Below are positions 10,393-20,114 of a stretch of DNA of 64,000 nucleotides, one piece after another. The notes below the pieces were generated by a model. That model made no database searches and had not been told where the DNA came from. It saw only the letters and a program-made list of their open reading frames with translations. Source of the DNA: Bacillus paramycoides (GTDB lineage Bacteria > Bacillota > Bacilli > Bacillales > Bacillaceae_G). Numbering within the stretch: the first letter of the stretch is position 1; each line of letters opens with the position of its first letter. The translations under genes and the position numbers were made by a program. The stretch spans positions 62,001 to 126,000 of the forward strand of contig NZ_MAOI01000065.1 in assembly GCF_001884235.1 (NCBI RefSeq), written 5' to 3'.

Positions 10393-12753
10393 ATGTTAGA
10401 AAGAACGTTGCGTGTATTAGAATACAATAAAGTAAAAGAACAATTACTTGAACATACAGCCTCTTCACTTGGCCGTGATAAAGTGAAGAATTTAGTGCCG
10501 AGCACTGATTTTGAAGAAATTGTAGAAATGCAAGATACAACGGATGAAGCAGCGAAAGTCATTCGTTTAAAAGGTATTGCACCATTAGGTGGTATTACGG
10601 ATATTCGCTCAAATGTGAAGCGTGCAAAGATTGGAAGTATGTTAAGCCCAAATGAACTACTTGATATTGCCAATACGATGTATGGTAGTCGCAATATGAA
10701 ACGTTTCATTGAAGATATGGTTGATAATGGTGTCGAGCTTCCAATTTTAGAAACTCATGTCGCTCAAATTGTATCTTTATATGATTTAGAAAAGAAAATT
10801 ACAAATTGCATCGGTGACGGCGGTGAAGTAGTCGATAGCGCAAGTGATAAACTGCGTGGTATTCGTACTCAAATTCGTACTGCGGAAAGCCGTATCCGTG
10901 AGAAGTTAGAAAACATGACGCGTTCTTCAAACGCACAAAAAATGTTATCAGATGCGATTGTAACGATCCGTAACGAACGCTACGTAATCCCGGTAAAACA
11001 AGAATACCGCGGCGTATATGGCGGTATTGTTCACGATCAATCAGCTTCTGGGCAAACTTTATTTATTGAACCACAAGTCATTGTAGAATTAAATAACGCG
11101 CTTCAAGAAGCACGAGTGAAAGAAAAACAAGAAATCGAACGCATCTTATTGATGTTAACAGAAGAAGTAGCAGTAGAAGCGGATATCGTTTTATCTAACG
11201 TAGAAGTAGTTGCCAATCTTGACTTCATTTTTGCGAAAGCTTTTTATGCGAAGCGAATTAAAGCAACGAAGCCAATCGTAAATAACGAGCGGTACATGGA
11301 TTTAAGACAAGCACGTCATCCGCTTATTGATCCGGAAATTATTGTGCCAAATAACATTATGCTCGGTAAAGACTTCACAACAATTGTTATTACAGGGCCG
11401 AATACAGGTGGTAAAACAGTTACGCTGAAAACAGTTGGTATTTGTGTATTAATGGCGCAATCTGGTCTTCACATTCCAGTAATGGACGAGTCAGAGATTT
11501 GTGTATTTAAAAATATCTTTGCTGATATCGGTGATGAGCAATCGATTGAACAAAGTTTAAGTACGTTCTCCTCACATATGGTGAACATTGTAGATATTTT
11601 AGAAAAAGCTGATTTTGAAAGCTTAGTTTTATTCGATGAATTAGGTGCTGGAACAGATCCACAAGAAGGGGCTGCACTAGCAATTTCAATTTTGGATGAA
11701 GTATGTAACCGCGGTGCTCGCGTTGTAGCAACGACGCATTACCCGGAATTAAAAGCATACGGATATAACCGTGAGCAAGTTATTAATGCGAGTGTTGAGT
11801 TCGATGTGAATACATTAAGCCCAACGTACAAATTATTAATCGGTGTACCAGGACGTAGTAATGCCTTTGAAATTTCGAAGCGCCTTGGACTATCTGATCG
11901 AGTTATCGATCAAGCACGTAACCATATTAGTACAGATACAAATAAAATTGAAAATATGATTGCGAAGTTAGAAGAAAGTCAAAAGAACGCAGAGCGTGAC
12001 TGGAACGAAGCAGAAGCGCTTCGCAAGCAATCTGAAAAACTTCATCGTGAATTACAGCGTCAAATTATTGAATTTAACGATGAGCGCGATGAAAAATTAT
12101 TAAAAGCGCAAAAAGAAGGGGAAGAAAAAGTCGAAGCTGCAAAGAAAGAAGCAGAAGGCATTATTCAAGAACTTCGTCAATTGCGTAAAGCACAGCTTGT
12201 AAACGTGAAAGACCATGAACTTATTGAAGCGAAGAGCCGTCTAGAAGGGGCAGCGCCAGAGCTTGTGAAGAAACAAAAAGTAAACGTGAAAAACACAGCG
12301 CCGAAACAACAATTACGAGCAGGCGATGAAGTAAAAGTGTTAACGTTCGGTCAAAAAGGTCAACTACTTGAAAAAGTAAGTGATACAGAGTGGAGCGTAC
12401 AAATTGGTATTCTGAAGATGAAAGTGAAAGAATCCAATATGGAATACATTAATACACCGAAGCAAACTGAGAAAAAAGCAGTCGCAAGTGTGAAGGGTAG
12501 AGATTATCACGTTTCATTAGAGCTTGACCTTCGCGGTGAACGTTATGAAGATGCAATGGTGCGCGTTGAGAAATATTTAGATGATGCACAGCTTGCAAGT
12601 TACCCTCGTGTATCAATCATTCACGGTAAAGGAACAGGAGCACTTCGCCAAGGTGTACAAGATTACTTGAAGAAACATCGCGGTGTGAAAAGCTTCCGTT
12701 ACGGCGATATGGGCGAGGGAGGCCTAGGCGTAACAGTTGTCGAATTAAAATAG
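10393..12753 (+). CDS. mutS2: Endonuclease MutS2
   Basis: This MutS paralogue acts in recombination control and in rescue of collided ribosomes, not in mismatch repair. The 786-aa product has the ABC-type ATPase with Walker [14 protein letters not shown] and Walker [12 protein letters not shown], a long coiled coil (about 500-620), and a C-terminal Smr nuclease domain ([24 protein letters not shown]). The ATG at 10393 follows AGGGGGAC and gives the conserved [11 protein letters not shown] start; in-frame codons upstream lie inside the end of polX. Confidence 0.96.
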   Translation: MLERTLRVLEYNKVKEQLLEHTASSLGRDKVKNLVPSTDFEEIVEMQDTTDEAAKVIRLKGIAPLGGITDIRSNVKRAKIGSMLSPNELLDIANTMYGSRNMKRFIEDMVDNGVELPILETHVAQIVSLYDLEKKITNCIGDGGEVVDSASDKLRGIRTQIRTAESRIREKLENMTRSSNAQKMLSDAIVTIRNERYVIPVKQEYRGVYGGIVHDQSASGQTLFIEPQVIVELNNALQEARVKEKQEIERILLMLTEEVAVEADIVLSNVEVVANLDFIFAKAFYAKRIKATKPIVNNERYMDLRQARHPLIDPEIIVPNNIMLGKDFTTIVITGPNTGGKTVTLKTVGICVLMAQSGLHIPVMDESEICVFKNIFADIGDEQSIEQSLSTFSSHMVNIVDILEKADFESLVLFDELGAGTDPQEGAALAISILDEVCNRGARVVATTHYPELKAYGYNREQVINASVEFDVNTLSPTYKLLIGVPGRSNAFEISKRLGLSDRVIDQARNHISTDTNKIENMIAKLEESQKNAERDWNEAEALRKQSEKLHRELQRQIIEFNDERDEKLLKAQKEGEEKVEAAKKEAEGIIQELRQLRKAQLVNVKDHELIEAKSRLEGAAPELVKKQKVNVKNTAPKQQLRAGDEVKVLTFGQKGQLLEKVSDTEWSVQIGILKMKVKESNMEYINTPKQTEKKAVASVKGRDYHVSLELDLRGERYEDAMVRVEKYLDDAQLASYPRVSIIHGKGTGALRQGVQDYLKKHRGVKSFRYGDMGEGGLGVTVVELK

Positions 12754-12783
12754 CAAACAACCAAACAAAAGGGGAACCATTAT

Positions 12784-12876
12784 ATGTTTATGGACAAACT
12801 TGCAAAAGTATTGTTAGCTTGTTGCGGAATATTTTTGGTGATTGGGGTTATTTATTTAGTTGTTTTTGCGAAGTGA
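12784..12876 (+). CDS. Single-pass membrane peptide (30 aa)
   Basis: A 30-residue ORF starts MFMDKLAKVL and has one hydrophobic helix (about residues 8-28) ending in a positive AK tail. An AAAAGGGGAA ribosome site sits 8 bases before the ATG and a strong terminator follows five bases after the stop. It lies 30 bp behind mutS2, probably as the last gene of that unit. I do not recognise a family. The composition fits a real small membrane protein. Confidence 0.7.
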   Translation: MFMDKLAKVLLACCGIFLVIGVIYLVVFAK

Positions 12877-12880
12877 AGGA

Positions 12881-12925
12881 GCGTCAATCTTGGCATAATT
12901 ATATTGCCATGGATTGACGCTTTTA
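12881..12925 (+). terminator. Terminator after mutS2 and the small peptide gene
   Basis: Stem GCGTCAATC/GATTGACGC encloses a second small hairpin (TGGCA/TGCCA) and is followed by TTTT. Confidence 0.85.
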
Positions 12926-12948
12926 ATCTATAAGAAAAGGAATAAAAC

Positions 12949-13638
12949 ATGAAAATCAACCAATACATAAGCGAAGCAAAATCCTGCTCAAGACGCGAAA
13001 CAGACCGCATCATCAAAGCAGGACGCGCCTGCATTAACGGTGAAATTTGTACGCACGGTACACTCGTTAACGAAGGTGATGTTGTAACGATTGATGGGCA
13101 GGTTATTGAAAAAGAAAAGAAAGAAAAAGTATATATCGCCTTTCATAAACCAGTTGGAATTACTTGTACAGCAGCGGAGAATATTGAAGGGAACATTATT
13201 GATTATATCAATTACCCAGAACGAATCTTTCCTGTTGGGCGGTTAGATAAAGCATCGGAAGGACTCATTTTATTAACGAATGATGGTACGATTGCGAATC
13301 AAATTTTGCACGGTGATCATGAGCATGAGAAAGAATATGTTGTTACGGTCGATAAGCCGTTTACAGATTGGTTTATTGATATGATGTCCAGCGGAGTGAA
13401 AATCAAAGATGGAATGACGAAACCATGTAAAGTGACGAGAGTTGACCAATCTACATTTCGCATCGTTTTAACACAAGGAATGAATAGACAAATTCGTAGA
13501 ATGAGTCGTGCTTTCGGGTATACAGTAACAAAGTTGAAGCGAGTTCGCATTATGAATATAGAGCTAAATGAACTTGAAACCGGAAAATGGCGGAACATTA
13601 CAGCTGAAGAATTAGAAAGATTGATGGGGCAAATATAG
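12949..13638 (+). CDS. RsuA/RluF-family rRNA pseudouridine synthase
   Basis: It isomerises a specific rRNA uridine to pseudouridine. The 229-aa product has an N-terminal S4 RNA-binding domain (about 1-50) and the catalytic motif FPVGRLDKASEGLILLTNDG with the nucleophilic Asp near residue 100. The KLKRVRIMNIEL block near the C-terminus is typical of the family. The closest type by sequence feel is RluF, which acts on 23S rRNA; the target base is not certain. It is a single gene between two terminators. Confidence 0.9.
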   Translation: MKINQYISEAKSCSRRETDRIIKAGRACINGEICTHGTLVNEGDVVTIDGQVIEKEKKEKVYIAFHKPVGITCTAAENIEGNIIDYINYPERIFPVGRLDKASEGLILLTNDGTIANQILHGDHEHEKEYVVTVDKPFTDWFIDMMSSGVKIKDGMTKPCKVTRVDQSTFRIVLTQGMNRQIRRMSRAFGYTVTKLKRVRIMNIELNELETGKWRNITAEELERLMGQI

Positions 13639-13667
13639 GGGGGATGTTTTCCCCCTATATTTTTTTG
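13632..13667 (+). terminator. Terminator after the pseudouridine synthase gene
   Basis: Stem ATATAGGGGG/CCCCCTATAT followed by seven Ts; it overlaps the stop codon of the gene. Confidence 0.9.
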
Positions 13668-13685
13668 TCAGAAAAAATAAAACTA

Positions 13686-13714
13686 TTGATTTTTTAAAAA
13701 ATAGCCCATATAAT
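13686..13714 (+). promoter_or_regulatory. Sigma-A promoter of the brnQ leader
   Basis: TTGATT (13686-13691), a 17-base spacer and TATAAT (13709-13714) lie just upstream of the T-box Stem I. Confidence 0.8.
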
Positions 13715-13734
13715 AAAAAACAACAAGTTTCGAC

Positions 13735-14017
13735 AAGATATTTTATAAAAGTAATGATGAGGACACGAGTTGTTTTTTACGATTCTCAGAGAGGGAAGCC
13801 TTAGGCTGTGAGCTTCCTAATACGGAAAGACATACTTACCACCTCTAAACTTCAAGAGTGAACTGCATGATGCATTGTAATTCTTGGCGGATAAAACCGT
13901 TATCAATTTACACGAGCTATAAAATGAGCTTATTTCGTTATAAATTCATTTTATTAGAATAAGGGTGGAACCACGATTTCAACACTCGTCCCTTTGTTAG
14001 GGACGGGTGTTTTTTGC
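13735..14017 (+). promoter_or_regulatory. T-box riboswitch upstream of brnQ, apparent Thr (ACC) specifier
   Basis: The T-box element AGGGTGGAACCACG lies at 13962-13975 and the terminator stem (ACTCGTCCC/GGGACGGGT plus T run) at 13982-14016. At the specifier position the triplet before the conserved ACCTCT (13841-13846) is ACC (13838-13840), a threonine codon. In the pheS and asnS leaders of this window the same register gives the correct codons. A shift of three bases would give CUU (Leu), so the reading needs a folded model. Confidence 0.88.
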
Positions 14018-14114
14018 GTTCTTTTATAGGGAAGTATGCTTGAAAGAGGAAATGTGACGGAATTTAATTCAGAATATTTTGTTAATCTGATAATTATATA
14101 GGAGGTTAGTAGAA

Positions 14115-15440
14115 ATGAAATCGTCTTTAAAGTTTTCTGAGATGTTTGCAATAAGTTTAATGTTATTTGCATTGTTTTTCGGTGCAGGTAATATGATCTT
14201 CCCACCAGCGTTAGGACAAGGTGCTGGAACGGATGTATGGATTGCGTTGTTTGGTTTTATCGTAACAGGTGTGGGACTTCCTTTATTAGGGGTTATTGTT
14301 ATAGCTTTAAAAGGAGATATTAATGAACTGGCAGGACGTGTACACCCTGTATTCGCACTTATTTTTATCACTGCAATTTATTTATGTTTAGGTGTATTTG
14401 TTAGTGTACCACGTACAGGAACTGTTGCTTATGAAATGAGTGTTGCACCGTTTTTACCAAGTGAGGTAGCTGGTCAATCATATCCACTTGTTATCTTTAC
14501 ATTTATTTTCTTTGCAGTAACTTTCTATTTAGCTTTAAACCCATCGAAATTAGTGGGCCGCATCGGTAAAGTGTTAACACCAATTTTATTAGCTGTCATT
14601 GCAATTATTGTAGCGAAAGCAATTATGACACCAATTGGAGAGTTTGGTGCACCGACAGAAGCGTATAGTGCTCCACTCTTTAAAGGCTTTATTGACGGAT
14701 ATTTAACTTTAGATGGACTTGCAGCACTTGTTTTCGGAAATGTTGTAATTAATGCTTTAAAAGCAAAAGGTATTACAAATAAAAATAGCATTGCGAAAGT
14801 AACCATTTTTGCAGGATTTATTGCAGCACTTGGCTTACTACTTGTTTATTTAGCGCTTGCTTACCTTGGAGCTTCTAGTGTTTCACTTGGCATGGGAGCA
14901 AACGGCGGAATTATTTTAACAAACGTAGTGACTCATTTATTTGGCAATTACGGAACGTTATTACTTGGTATCGCAATTACAGCAGCATGTTTAACAACTT
15001 CTGTAGGTATTGTTGCAGCTTGTGGCGAATACTTCTCTTCTTTATTACCAAAGCTTTCTTATCAAAAAGTTGTTTTCATTTTCTGTGTATTAGCATTTAT
15101 GGTAGCAAATCTTGGTTTAACTCAGTTAAATGCATTAGCATTACCAATTTTAATTGCAATTTATCCAATTGGTATCGTGCTTATCGTATTATCACTCGTT
15201 GAAAATTACGTTCGTCTTCCATTAGCAATGTATGTAGGCGGTATTATAGGGGCGTTCGCGATTAGCTTCTTTGATGGATTGCACAATGCAAATCTTCAAA
15301 TTGCCGCATTAGCACCTATTTTAGATAAGATTCCATTATATAGTGTAGGGATTGGCTGGTTAGTTCCAGGTATGATCGGTATAGGAATTGGTTATATAGT
15401 TTCTAAGTTTCAAAAGCAAGAAATTGCTGTAGAAAAATAA
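14115..15440 (+). CDS. brnQ: BrnQ-family branched-chain amino acid transport protein
   Basis: This is a 441-aa cation-coupled symporter of the LIVCS family in the cytoplasmic membrane. About 12 hydrophobic segments are visible, with the family signature FFGAGNMIFPPALGQGAGTD near residue 17-36. A GGAGG ribosome site at 14101-14105 precedes the ATG. Family members take up Leu, Ile and Val. The leader, however, seems to read a Thr codon, so threonine may be a substrate or signal here (inference). Confidence 0.93.
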   Translation: MKSSLKFSEMFAISLMLFALFFGAGNMIFPPALGQGAGTDVWIALFGFIVTGVGLPLLGVIVIALKGDINELAGRVHPVFALIFITAIYLCLGVFVSVPRTGTVAYEMSVAPFLPSEVAGQSYPLVIFTFIFFAVTFYLALNPSKLVGRIGKVLTPILLAVIAIIVAKAIMTPIGEFGAPTEAYSAPLFKGFIDGYLTLDGLAALVFGNVVINALKAKGITNKNSIAKVTIFAGFIAALGLLLVYLALAYLGASSVSLGMGANGGIILTNVVTHLFGNYGTLLLGIAITAACLTTSVGIVAACGEYFSSLLPKLSYQKVVFIFCVLAFMVANLGLTQLNALALPILIAIYPIGIVLIVLSLVENYVRLPLAMYVGGIIGAFAISFFDGLHNANLQIAALAPILDKIPLYSVGIGWLVPGMIGIGIGYIVSKFQKQEIAVEK

Positions 15441-15575
15441 AGAAAGTCTCTTTTATATAAGTTTTTTCAGTTATTGTAGATAGTAAGATGTTCACTTCAA
15501 AAGTTAGTAAATATATAGCGGTTATGCGAGAGGATAGGCTAGTTGTACTAGCAAAGCAATAATATGGTATAGTGA

Positions 15576-15606
15576 AACGAGGCTGTTTTTTCAGTCTCGT
15601 TTTTTA
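15576..15606 (+). terminator. Terminator-like hairpin in the brnQ to methylase gap
   Basis: Stem ACGAGGCTG/CAGTCTCGT (one G-T pair) with a T-rich loop and T tail. It lies 135 bp behind brnQ. The preceding bases (15441-15575) hold no ORF with a ribosome site, so a short independent transcript ending here is possible. Confidence 0.65.
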
Positions 15607-15654
15607 AATGCTTACTATAGTTAGAAAGCATTCAAATGGAAAGGAAGACATTAC

Positions 15655-16854
15655 ATGCGATCTGAAGTAACTATAAAAATAAAACCGAAGTTTATAAAAG
15701 AAATTAAAAGTGGATATCCGCTTATTTTAAAAGATGCTATTCAAAATTTAAATGATGTACGTGAAGAAGGGACAATCATCAAAGTAGTAGATGAGAAGAA
15801 CCAATTCATCGGAAAAGGCTATTATGGAAAACAAAATAAAGGATATGGATGGATTTTAACGAGAAAAGAGAAGGAGCAAATTAATCAACCTTTCTTTGAA
15901 AGTAAAATCAAATCTGCTTTACATAAACGAAAAGATTTTTATAAATCAAATGATACAACAGCATTTCGTGTTGTGAATGGTGAGGGCGATGGTCTTGGTG
16001 GTTTAATCATCGATTATTATGACGGTTATTACGTAATAAGTTGGTATAGTGAAGGGATTTATACTTTCCGTGATGAAATCGTAGAAGCACTTCAAAAAGT
16101 AGCAAATTTCAAAGGGATTTATGAGAAAAAACGTTTTGATACGAAAGGGAAATACATTGAAGATGATGATTTTGTAGCAGGAGAGCGCGGTGAGTTTCCA
16201 CTTATCGTAAAAGAAAACGGTGTAAACTTTGCTGTATATTTAAATGACGGGGCGATGGTTGGTGTATTTTTAGATCAGCGTAACGTTCGAAAACAAATTC
16301 GTGATAAATATGCAAAAGGAAGAACAGTTTTAAATATGTTCTCCTATACTGGAGCTTTTTCTGTATTTGCAGCACTTGGCGGCGCAAGTAAAACAACGAG
16401 TGTTGACCTTGCAAATCGTAGTTTAAGTAAAACGATTGAGCAGTTCAGTGTAAATGAAATTGATTACGAAGCGCAAGATATTATTGTAGAAGATGTATTT
16501 CTATATTTCAAATATGCAGCTAAGAAAAAGATGAAATTTGATATGGTTGTACTTGATCCTCCAAGCTTTGCACGTTCGAAAAAATATACATTCAGTGCAG
16601 CGAAAGATTATAAAAATTTATTAAAAGAAACAATTGCCATTACAGAAAATAACGGTATTATCGTAGCTTCTACAAATTGTAGCGCATTCGATATGAAAAA
16701 ATTTAAAGGCTTTATCGATATAGCATTTAAAGAAATGAACGGCAAATATAAAATATTAGAAGAACATTCTTTACCCGAAGATTTCCGTACAATTGATCAA
16801 TTTAAAGAGGGAGACTATTTAAAAGTAGTTTTCGTCGAAAAAATTAAAGGGTAA
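15655..16854 (+). CDS. Class I rRNA methyltransferase, RlmI/YwbD type
   Basis: This SAM-dependent RNA cytosine-C5 methyltransferase resembles RlmI, which modifies 23S rRNA. The 399-aa product begins with a PUA RNA-binding domain (about 5-80), then the RlmI linker region, then a Rossmann core with NMFSYTGAFSVFAALGG (SAM binding), VVLDPPSFARSKK (motif IV) and ASTNCSAFD, where the Cys fits the m5C mechanism. An AAAGGAAG ribosome site precedes the ATG at 15655. The exact target base is inferred from the family. Confidence 0.88.
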   Translation: MRSEVTIKIKPKFIKEIKSGYPLILKDAIQNLNDVREEGTIIKVVDEKNQFIGKGYYGKQNKGYGWILTRKEKEQINQPFFESKIKSALHKRKDFYKSNDTTAFRVVNGEGDGLGGLIIDYYDGYYVISWYSEGIYTFRDEIVEALQKVANFKGIYEKKRFDTKGKYIEDDDFVAGERGEFPLIVKENGVNFAVYLNDGAMVGVFLDQRNVRKQIRDKYAKGRTVLNMFSYTGAFSVFAALGGASKTTSVDLANRSLSKTIEQFSVNEIDYEAQDIIVEDVFLYFKYAAKKKMKFDMVVLDPPSFARSKKYTFSAAKDYKNLLKETIAITENNGIIVASTNCSAFDMKKFKGFIDIAFKEMNGKYKILEEHSLPEDFRTIDQFKEGDYLKVVFVEKIKG

Positions 16855-16863
16855 TGAAAATAA

Positions 16864-16899
16864 GAAAAGGAGCTCAATTTTAAATGAGCTCCTTTTCTT
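16864..16899. terminator. Bidirectional terminator between the RlmI-like gene and ywbE
   Basis: Stem AAAAGGAGCTCA/TGAGCTCCTTTT lies between convergent genes, with A and T runs on both sides. Confidence 0.88.
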
Positions 16900-17093
16900 T
16901 ATTGAACAATATTTTGTACTCTACCAACCTGTCCGTCCTGCAATCTTACTTTAATGCCGTGCGGATGGGAAGGGGAATTCGTTAAAATATCTTTTACAAT
17001 TCCTCTTGTTAACTTACCAGTTCGTTGATCTTGTTTTAACACAATATCAACTTCAAGACCTGGCGCGATGTTAGATCGTTTTTGCCCGTTCAT
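16899..17093 (-). CDS. ywbE: YwbE family protein (DUF2196)
   Basis: The 64-aa product matches the YwbE family: IAPGLEVDIVLKQDQRTGKLTRG, then KDILTNSPSHPHGIKVRL and a VGRVQNI end. It looks like a compact beta-barrel nucleic-acid-binding fold, but no function is established. Its ATG directly abuts the stop codon of the small gene upstream on the same strand (17094-17267), so both are one transcript with coupled translation. Confidence 0.88.
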   Translation of the reverse strand: MNGQKRSNIAPGLEVDIVLKQDQRTGKLTRGIVKDILTNSPSHPHGIKVRLQDGQVGRVQNIVQ

Positions 17094-17267
17094 TTACACA
17101 CCTGTACGTCTACGTTGGTTGTTTGTTTTCTTCGTTTGTTGGTTTTGTAATTTTTTCGTTGCTTGGCTTTGATTTGTATTATTTGAACCATTTCCATTTC
17201 CTTGCTTTTTCTTTGCAAGTTGTTCGCGCATTAAATCAGCTAAGCTTACTTTTTTGTTTTCTGACAT
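17094..17267 (-). CDS. Small basic Asn/Gln/Lys-rich protein (57 aa)
   Basis: The 57-residue product starts MSENKKVSLADLMREQLAKK and ends in a disordered N/Q/K/R-rich tail (NNQRRRTGV). A good ribosome site (AAGGAGAC in minus reading) lies 6 bases before the ATG. Its TAA is immediately followed by the ywbE ATG. The N-terminal 20 residues form a likely amphipathic helix and the rest is low complexity. I do not recognise a family; an RNA-associated role beside YwbE is only a guess. Confidence 0.75.
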   Translation of the reverse strand: MSENKKVSLADLMREQLAKKKQGNGNGSNNTNQSQATKKLQNQQTKKTNNQRRRTGV

Positions 17268-17435
17268 GATAAGTCTCCTTTATATAAAGTTAATTATGAA
17301 CAATAGTAGTGAATTTCATCATATCATTGTTAAGGAAGGAAGGGAAGTTGGTTTGAAAATTCATATAATTCTTTCCAGCATTCATTCGTTACGATACAAT
17401 TGAAATGTTAATGTTTGTAAAAAGGGGATGAGAAT

Positions 17436-18128
17436 ATGTCACATCATATTTTATTAGTTGAAGATGATGTCTCAATTCAAGAGATGGTTGAAACATATTT
17501 AGTAAAAGAAGGTTTTCAAGTTACAATCGCATCTGATGGAGAAGAAGGAGTTACCGCATTTTTAAAAGGTTCATTTGATTTGATCATTCTCGATATTATG
17601 ATGCCGAAGTTAGATGGCTTAGAGGTTGTGCGAATCATTCGAGAGAAAAGTGCCGTTCCGATTTTAATGATGTCAGCGAAGGATACAGATGTTGATAAGG
17701 CAGTTGGTTTAGGTCTTGGAGCGGATGATTACATTTGTAAACCGTTTTCTATGATTGAACTAGCAGCGCGTGTAAAAGCTGCTATTCGAAGATCTACAAA
17801 GTATTCAGCTGTGGAATCAAAAGATGAGACCATTCAGATTGGTGATTTAATAATTGACCCAATTAATTTTACTGTGGAGAAAAAGGGAAGACAGCTTAAA
17901 CTTACTTTAAAAGAATTTGAGATTTTAAAACTGTTTGTAAAGAACCAAAATCGTGTATTTACGAAAGCGCAAATCTATTCACTAATTTGGAATGAAGAAT
18001 ATTATGGTGATGACAACGTTATTAATGTCCATATGAGAAGATTGCGCGAGAAAATTGAAACGGATCCATCTAACCCAGCGTATGTAAAAACATTGTGGGG
18101 CATCGGTTATAAGCTGGAAGGGATGTAG
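17436..18128 (+). CDS. OmpR/PhoB-family response regulator
   Basis: The 230-aa product has a receiver domain (about 3-118) with the acidic pocket VEDD, phospho-acceptor Asp53 in LIILDIMMPKLDG, and the Lys in DDYICKPFS. A C-terminal winged helix (about 130-228) carries VFTKAQIYSLIW and VNVHMRRLREKIE. It is followed two bases later by the histidine kinase, so the pair is coupled. The adjoining ABC transporter genes are the likely targets, as in antimicrobial-peptide resistance modules (inference). Confidence 0.93.
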   Translation: MSHHILLVEDDVSIQEMVETYLVKEGFQVTIASDGEEGVTAFLKGSFDLIILDIMMPKLDGLEVVRIIREKSAVPILMMSAKDTDVDKAVGLGLGADDYICKPFSMIELAARVKAAIRRSTKYSAVESKDETIQIGDLIIDPINFTVEKKGRQLKLTLKEFEILKLFVKNQNRVFTKAQIYSLIWNEEYYGDDNVINVHMRRLREKIETDPSNPAYVKTLWGIGYKLEGM

Positions 18129-18129
18129 T

Positions 18130-19065
18130 ATGGTTACTTTTTTAACGGCCGTTATTTTTATATTGCTAATAATAATTTATGTACAATATAAAATTCGGAA
18201 AAATAATAGTAGAAATTTACGTTATACATATGAAAAATTAGAGGATATTGTAAAAGAGAAAACTGGTGAGAAGCTATTAGTTATGACAGATGATAAGGAA
18301 CTGCAAAAACTATTAGTTACTATTAATCATTTGTTAGATGCGAAACAGAAAACGAATGCAGATCATGCGAAAGTAGAAATTTCGATGAGAAAAATGCTTT
18401 CGAACATCTCACATGATTTAAAAACGCCGCTTACCGTCATTCTTGGATATACAGAAATGTTAAATATAGATAAAACGATGAATGAGGAAGAACGGCAATT
18501 ATTATTACAAAAGGTACATGTGAAAACATTAGAAGTAATGGAACTGATTCATAAGTTTTTCGATTTAGCAAAATTGGAATCTGGTGATAAAGCAATTGAA
18601 ATAACGAAGATAAACATGAATGAAATATGCAGGGAAAAGATTTTATCGTTTTATGATTTAGTAACCTCGAAAGGATTCGAGGTTCATATTGATATACCAG
18701 AGAGAAATATATATGCATTTGGAAATGCAGAAGTGATTGGAAGGGTGTTAAACAATTTAATATCAAATGCGATTGCCTATGGATATGATGGGAAGGCGCT
18801 CGGTATGGTATTAAGAGAGGATGAAACGAGTGTGTATATAGACGTATGGGATAAAGGGAAAGGAATTGATGAATCTCATATTGATAAAGTATTTGAGCGT
18901 ATGTACACACTTGAAGATTCAAGAAATAGATTGTACCAAGGGAGCGGTTTAGGGTTAACGATTACGAAAAGGCTTGTGGAAGCGATGGACGGAGAAATAC
19001 ATCTTTCTAGTAAGCCGTATGAAAAAACAATTTTTACAGTTGTATTAAAAAAGATGCTGTTTTAG
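18130..19065 (+). CDS. Sensor histidine kinase with a single N-terminal membrane helix
   Basis: The 311-aa kinase has one membrane segment (about residues 3-20), a short linker, and no extracellular sensor domain. HisKA shows MLSNISHDLKTPLTVILGY with the phospho-accepting His, and the ATPase domain shows the N box (NNLISNAIAYG), G1 (DVWDKGKGID) and G2 (GSGLGLTITKRL). A kinase this poor in sensing structure usually takes its signal from a partner, plausibly the ABC transporter encoded downstream (inference). Confidence 0.92.
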   Translation: MVTFLTAVIFILLIIIYVQYKIRKNNSRNLRYTYEKLEDIVKEKTGEKLLVMTDDKELQKLLVTINHLLDAKQKTNADHAKVEISMRKMLSNISHDLKTPLTVILGYTEMLNIDKTMNEEERQLLLQKVHVKTLEVMELIHKFFDLAKLESGDKAIEITKINMNEICREKILSFYDLVTSKGFEVHIDIPERNIYAFGNAEVIGRVLNNLISNAIAYGYDGKALGMVLREDETSVYIDVWDKGKGIDESHIDKVFERMYTLEDSRNRLYQGSGLGLTITKRLVEAMDGEIHLSSKPYEKTIFTVVLKKMLF

Positions 19066-19098
19066 CTTGTAGAGAAGTAGATTCTACAAGCTTTTTTT
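19064..19098 (+). terminator. Terminator between the two-component genes and the ABC operon
   Basis: Stem GCTTGTAGA/TCTACAAGC followed by seven Ts, starting at the kinase stop codon. It separates the regulatory pair from the transporter unit. Confidence 0.88.
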
Positions 19099-19190
19099 CA
19101 GCGTAAGGAATTTGTAAGGAACGGGTAAGAAAAAAGAGATTTCCGTTGTCTATTATAGAAGTATAAGGTAGTGCGAAAGGAGACAGTGAC

Positions 19191-20114
19191 ATGACATATA
19201 TATTAAAAACGAATCAGTTAACGAAAGTGTTTAAAGGGAAAGAAGTTATTTCTAGCGTTAACATGCATGTGAAAAAGGGAGAGATATACGGTTTCTTAGG
19301 ACCGAATGGTGCAGGTAAAACAACGATTATGAAAATGATCACAAATTTAATAAAACCGACGAGCGGTGATATTGAAATTTTTGGTGAGAAGTTAACGGAT
19401 ACATCTTATGAATTGTTAAAGCGTATGGGAACGATTATTGAATATCCGATTTTTTATGATAAATTAACGGCGAAGGAGAATCTGGATTTACATTGTGAAT
19501 ACATGGGTTATTACGATAAGAACGCAATTGATCATGCTTTGAATCTTGTTAAGTTGCATGGCATCGATAATAAAAAAGTAAAAGATTTTTCATTAGGGAT
19601 GAAACAAAGACTGGGTATTGCAAGAGCAATCATGACAAAACCAGAGCTTCTTATTTTAGATGAACCGATTAACGGCTTAGATCCAATTGGTATTAAAGAA
19701 TTACGAGATTTATTTAAAATGCTTTGTAAGGAATATGGCATTACTTTATTAGTTTCTAGTCATATTTTAGGTGAAATGGAACAAATGGCGGATACAATTG
19801 GTGTTATTCAAAATGGAAAACTAATAAAAGAAGTTTCAATGAAGAGTATTAACGGAAAACAAACAGAGTACATTGAAATTACTATTCCTGATGTGAAACG
19901 TGCAGCTTATATTTTAGAAGATAAACTCGGTATAAAAAATTACAAAATAATGAGTGGAAATATGATTCGTGTTTATGAAGTGGCGGTGACGCAGCAAGCA
20001 ATTTCAAAAGCACTTATTATGAACGATGTGGAAATTGAAAGTATTAATAAGAAACATAGTTCCTTAGAAGAATATTTCTTAAATGTAATGGATGGAGAGG
20101 GTATTCATGCTTAA
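19191..20114 (+). CDS. ABC transporter ATP-binding protein, BcrA type
   Basis: The 307-aa ATPase has Walker A GPNGAGKTT (about 38-46), signature LGMKQRLGIARA, Walker B LLILDEP and a D-loop GLDPIG, plus an extra C-terminal domain typical of bacitracin and lantibiotic exporters. A GAAAGGAG ribosome site precedes the ATG. It shares an operon with two membrane subunits and overlaps the next small ORF by 8 bases. Export of a cell-envelope-active peptide is the likely role, not shown by sequence alone. Confidence 0.92.
   Translation: MTYILKTNQLTKVFKGKEVISSVNMHVKKGEIYGFLGPNGAGKTTIMKMITNLIKPTSGDIEIFGEKLTDTSYELLKRMGTIIEYPIFYDKLTAKENLDLHCEYMGYYDKNAIDHALNLVKLHGIDNKKVKDFSLGMKQRLGIARAIMTKPELLILDEPINGLDPIGIKELRDLFKMLCKEYGITLLVSSHILGEMEQMADTIGVIQNGKLIKEVSMKSINGKQTEYIEITIPDVKRAAYILEDKLGIKNYKIMSGNMIRVYEVAVTQQAISKALIMNDVEIESINKKHSSLEEYFLNVMDGEGIHA

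Noticed and set aside
18437-18922. Long antisense ORF inside the histidine kinase gene
   Set aside because: Its composition is that of a shadow frame and it has no ribosome site; the sense frame has all kinase motifs.
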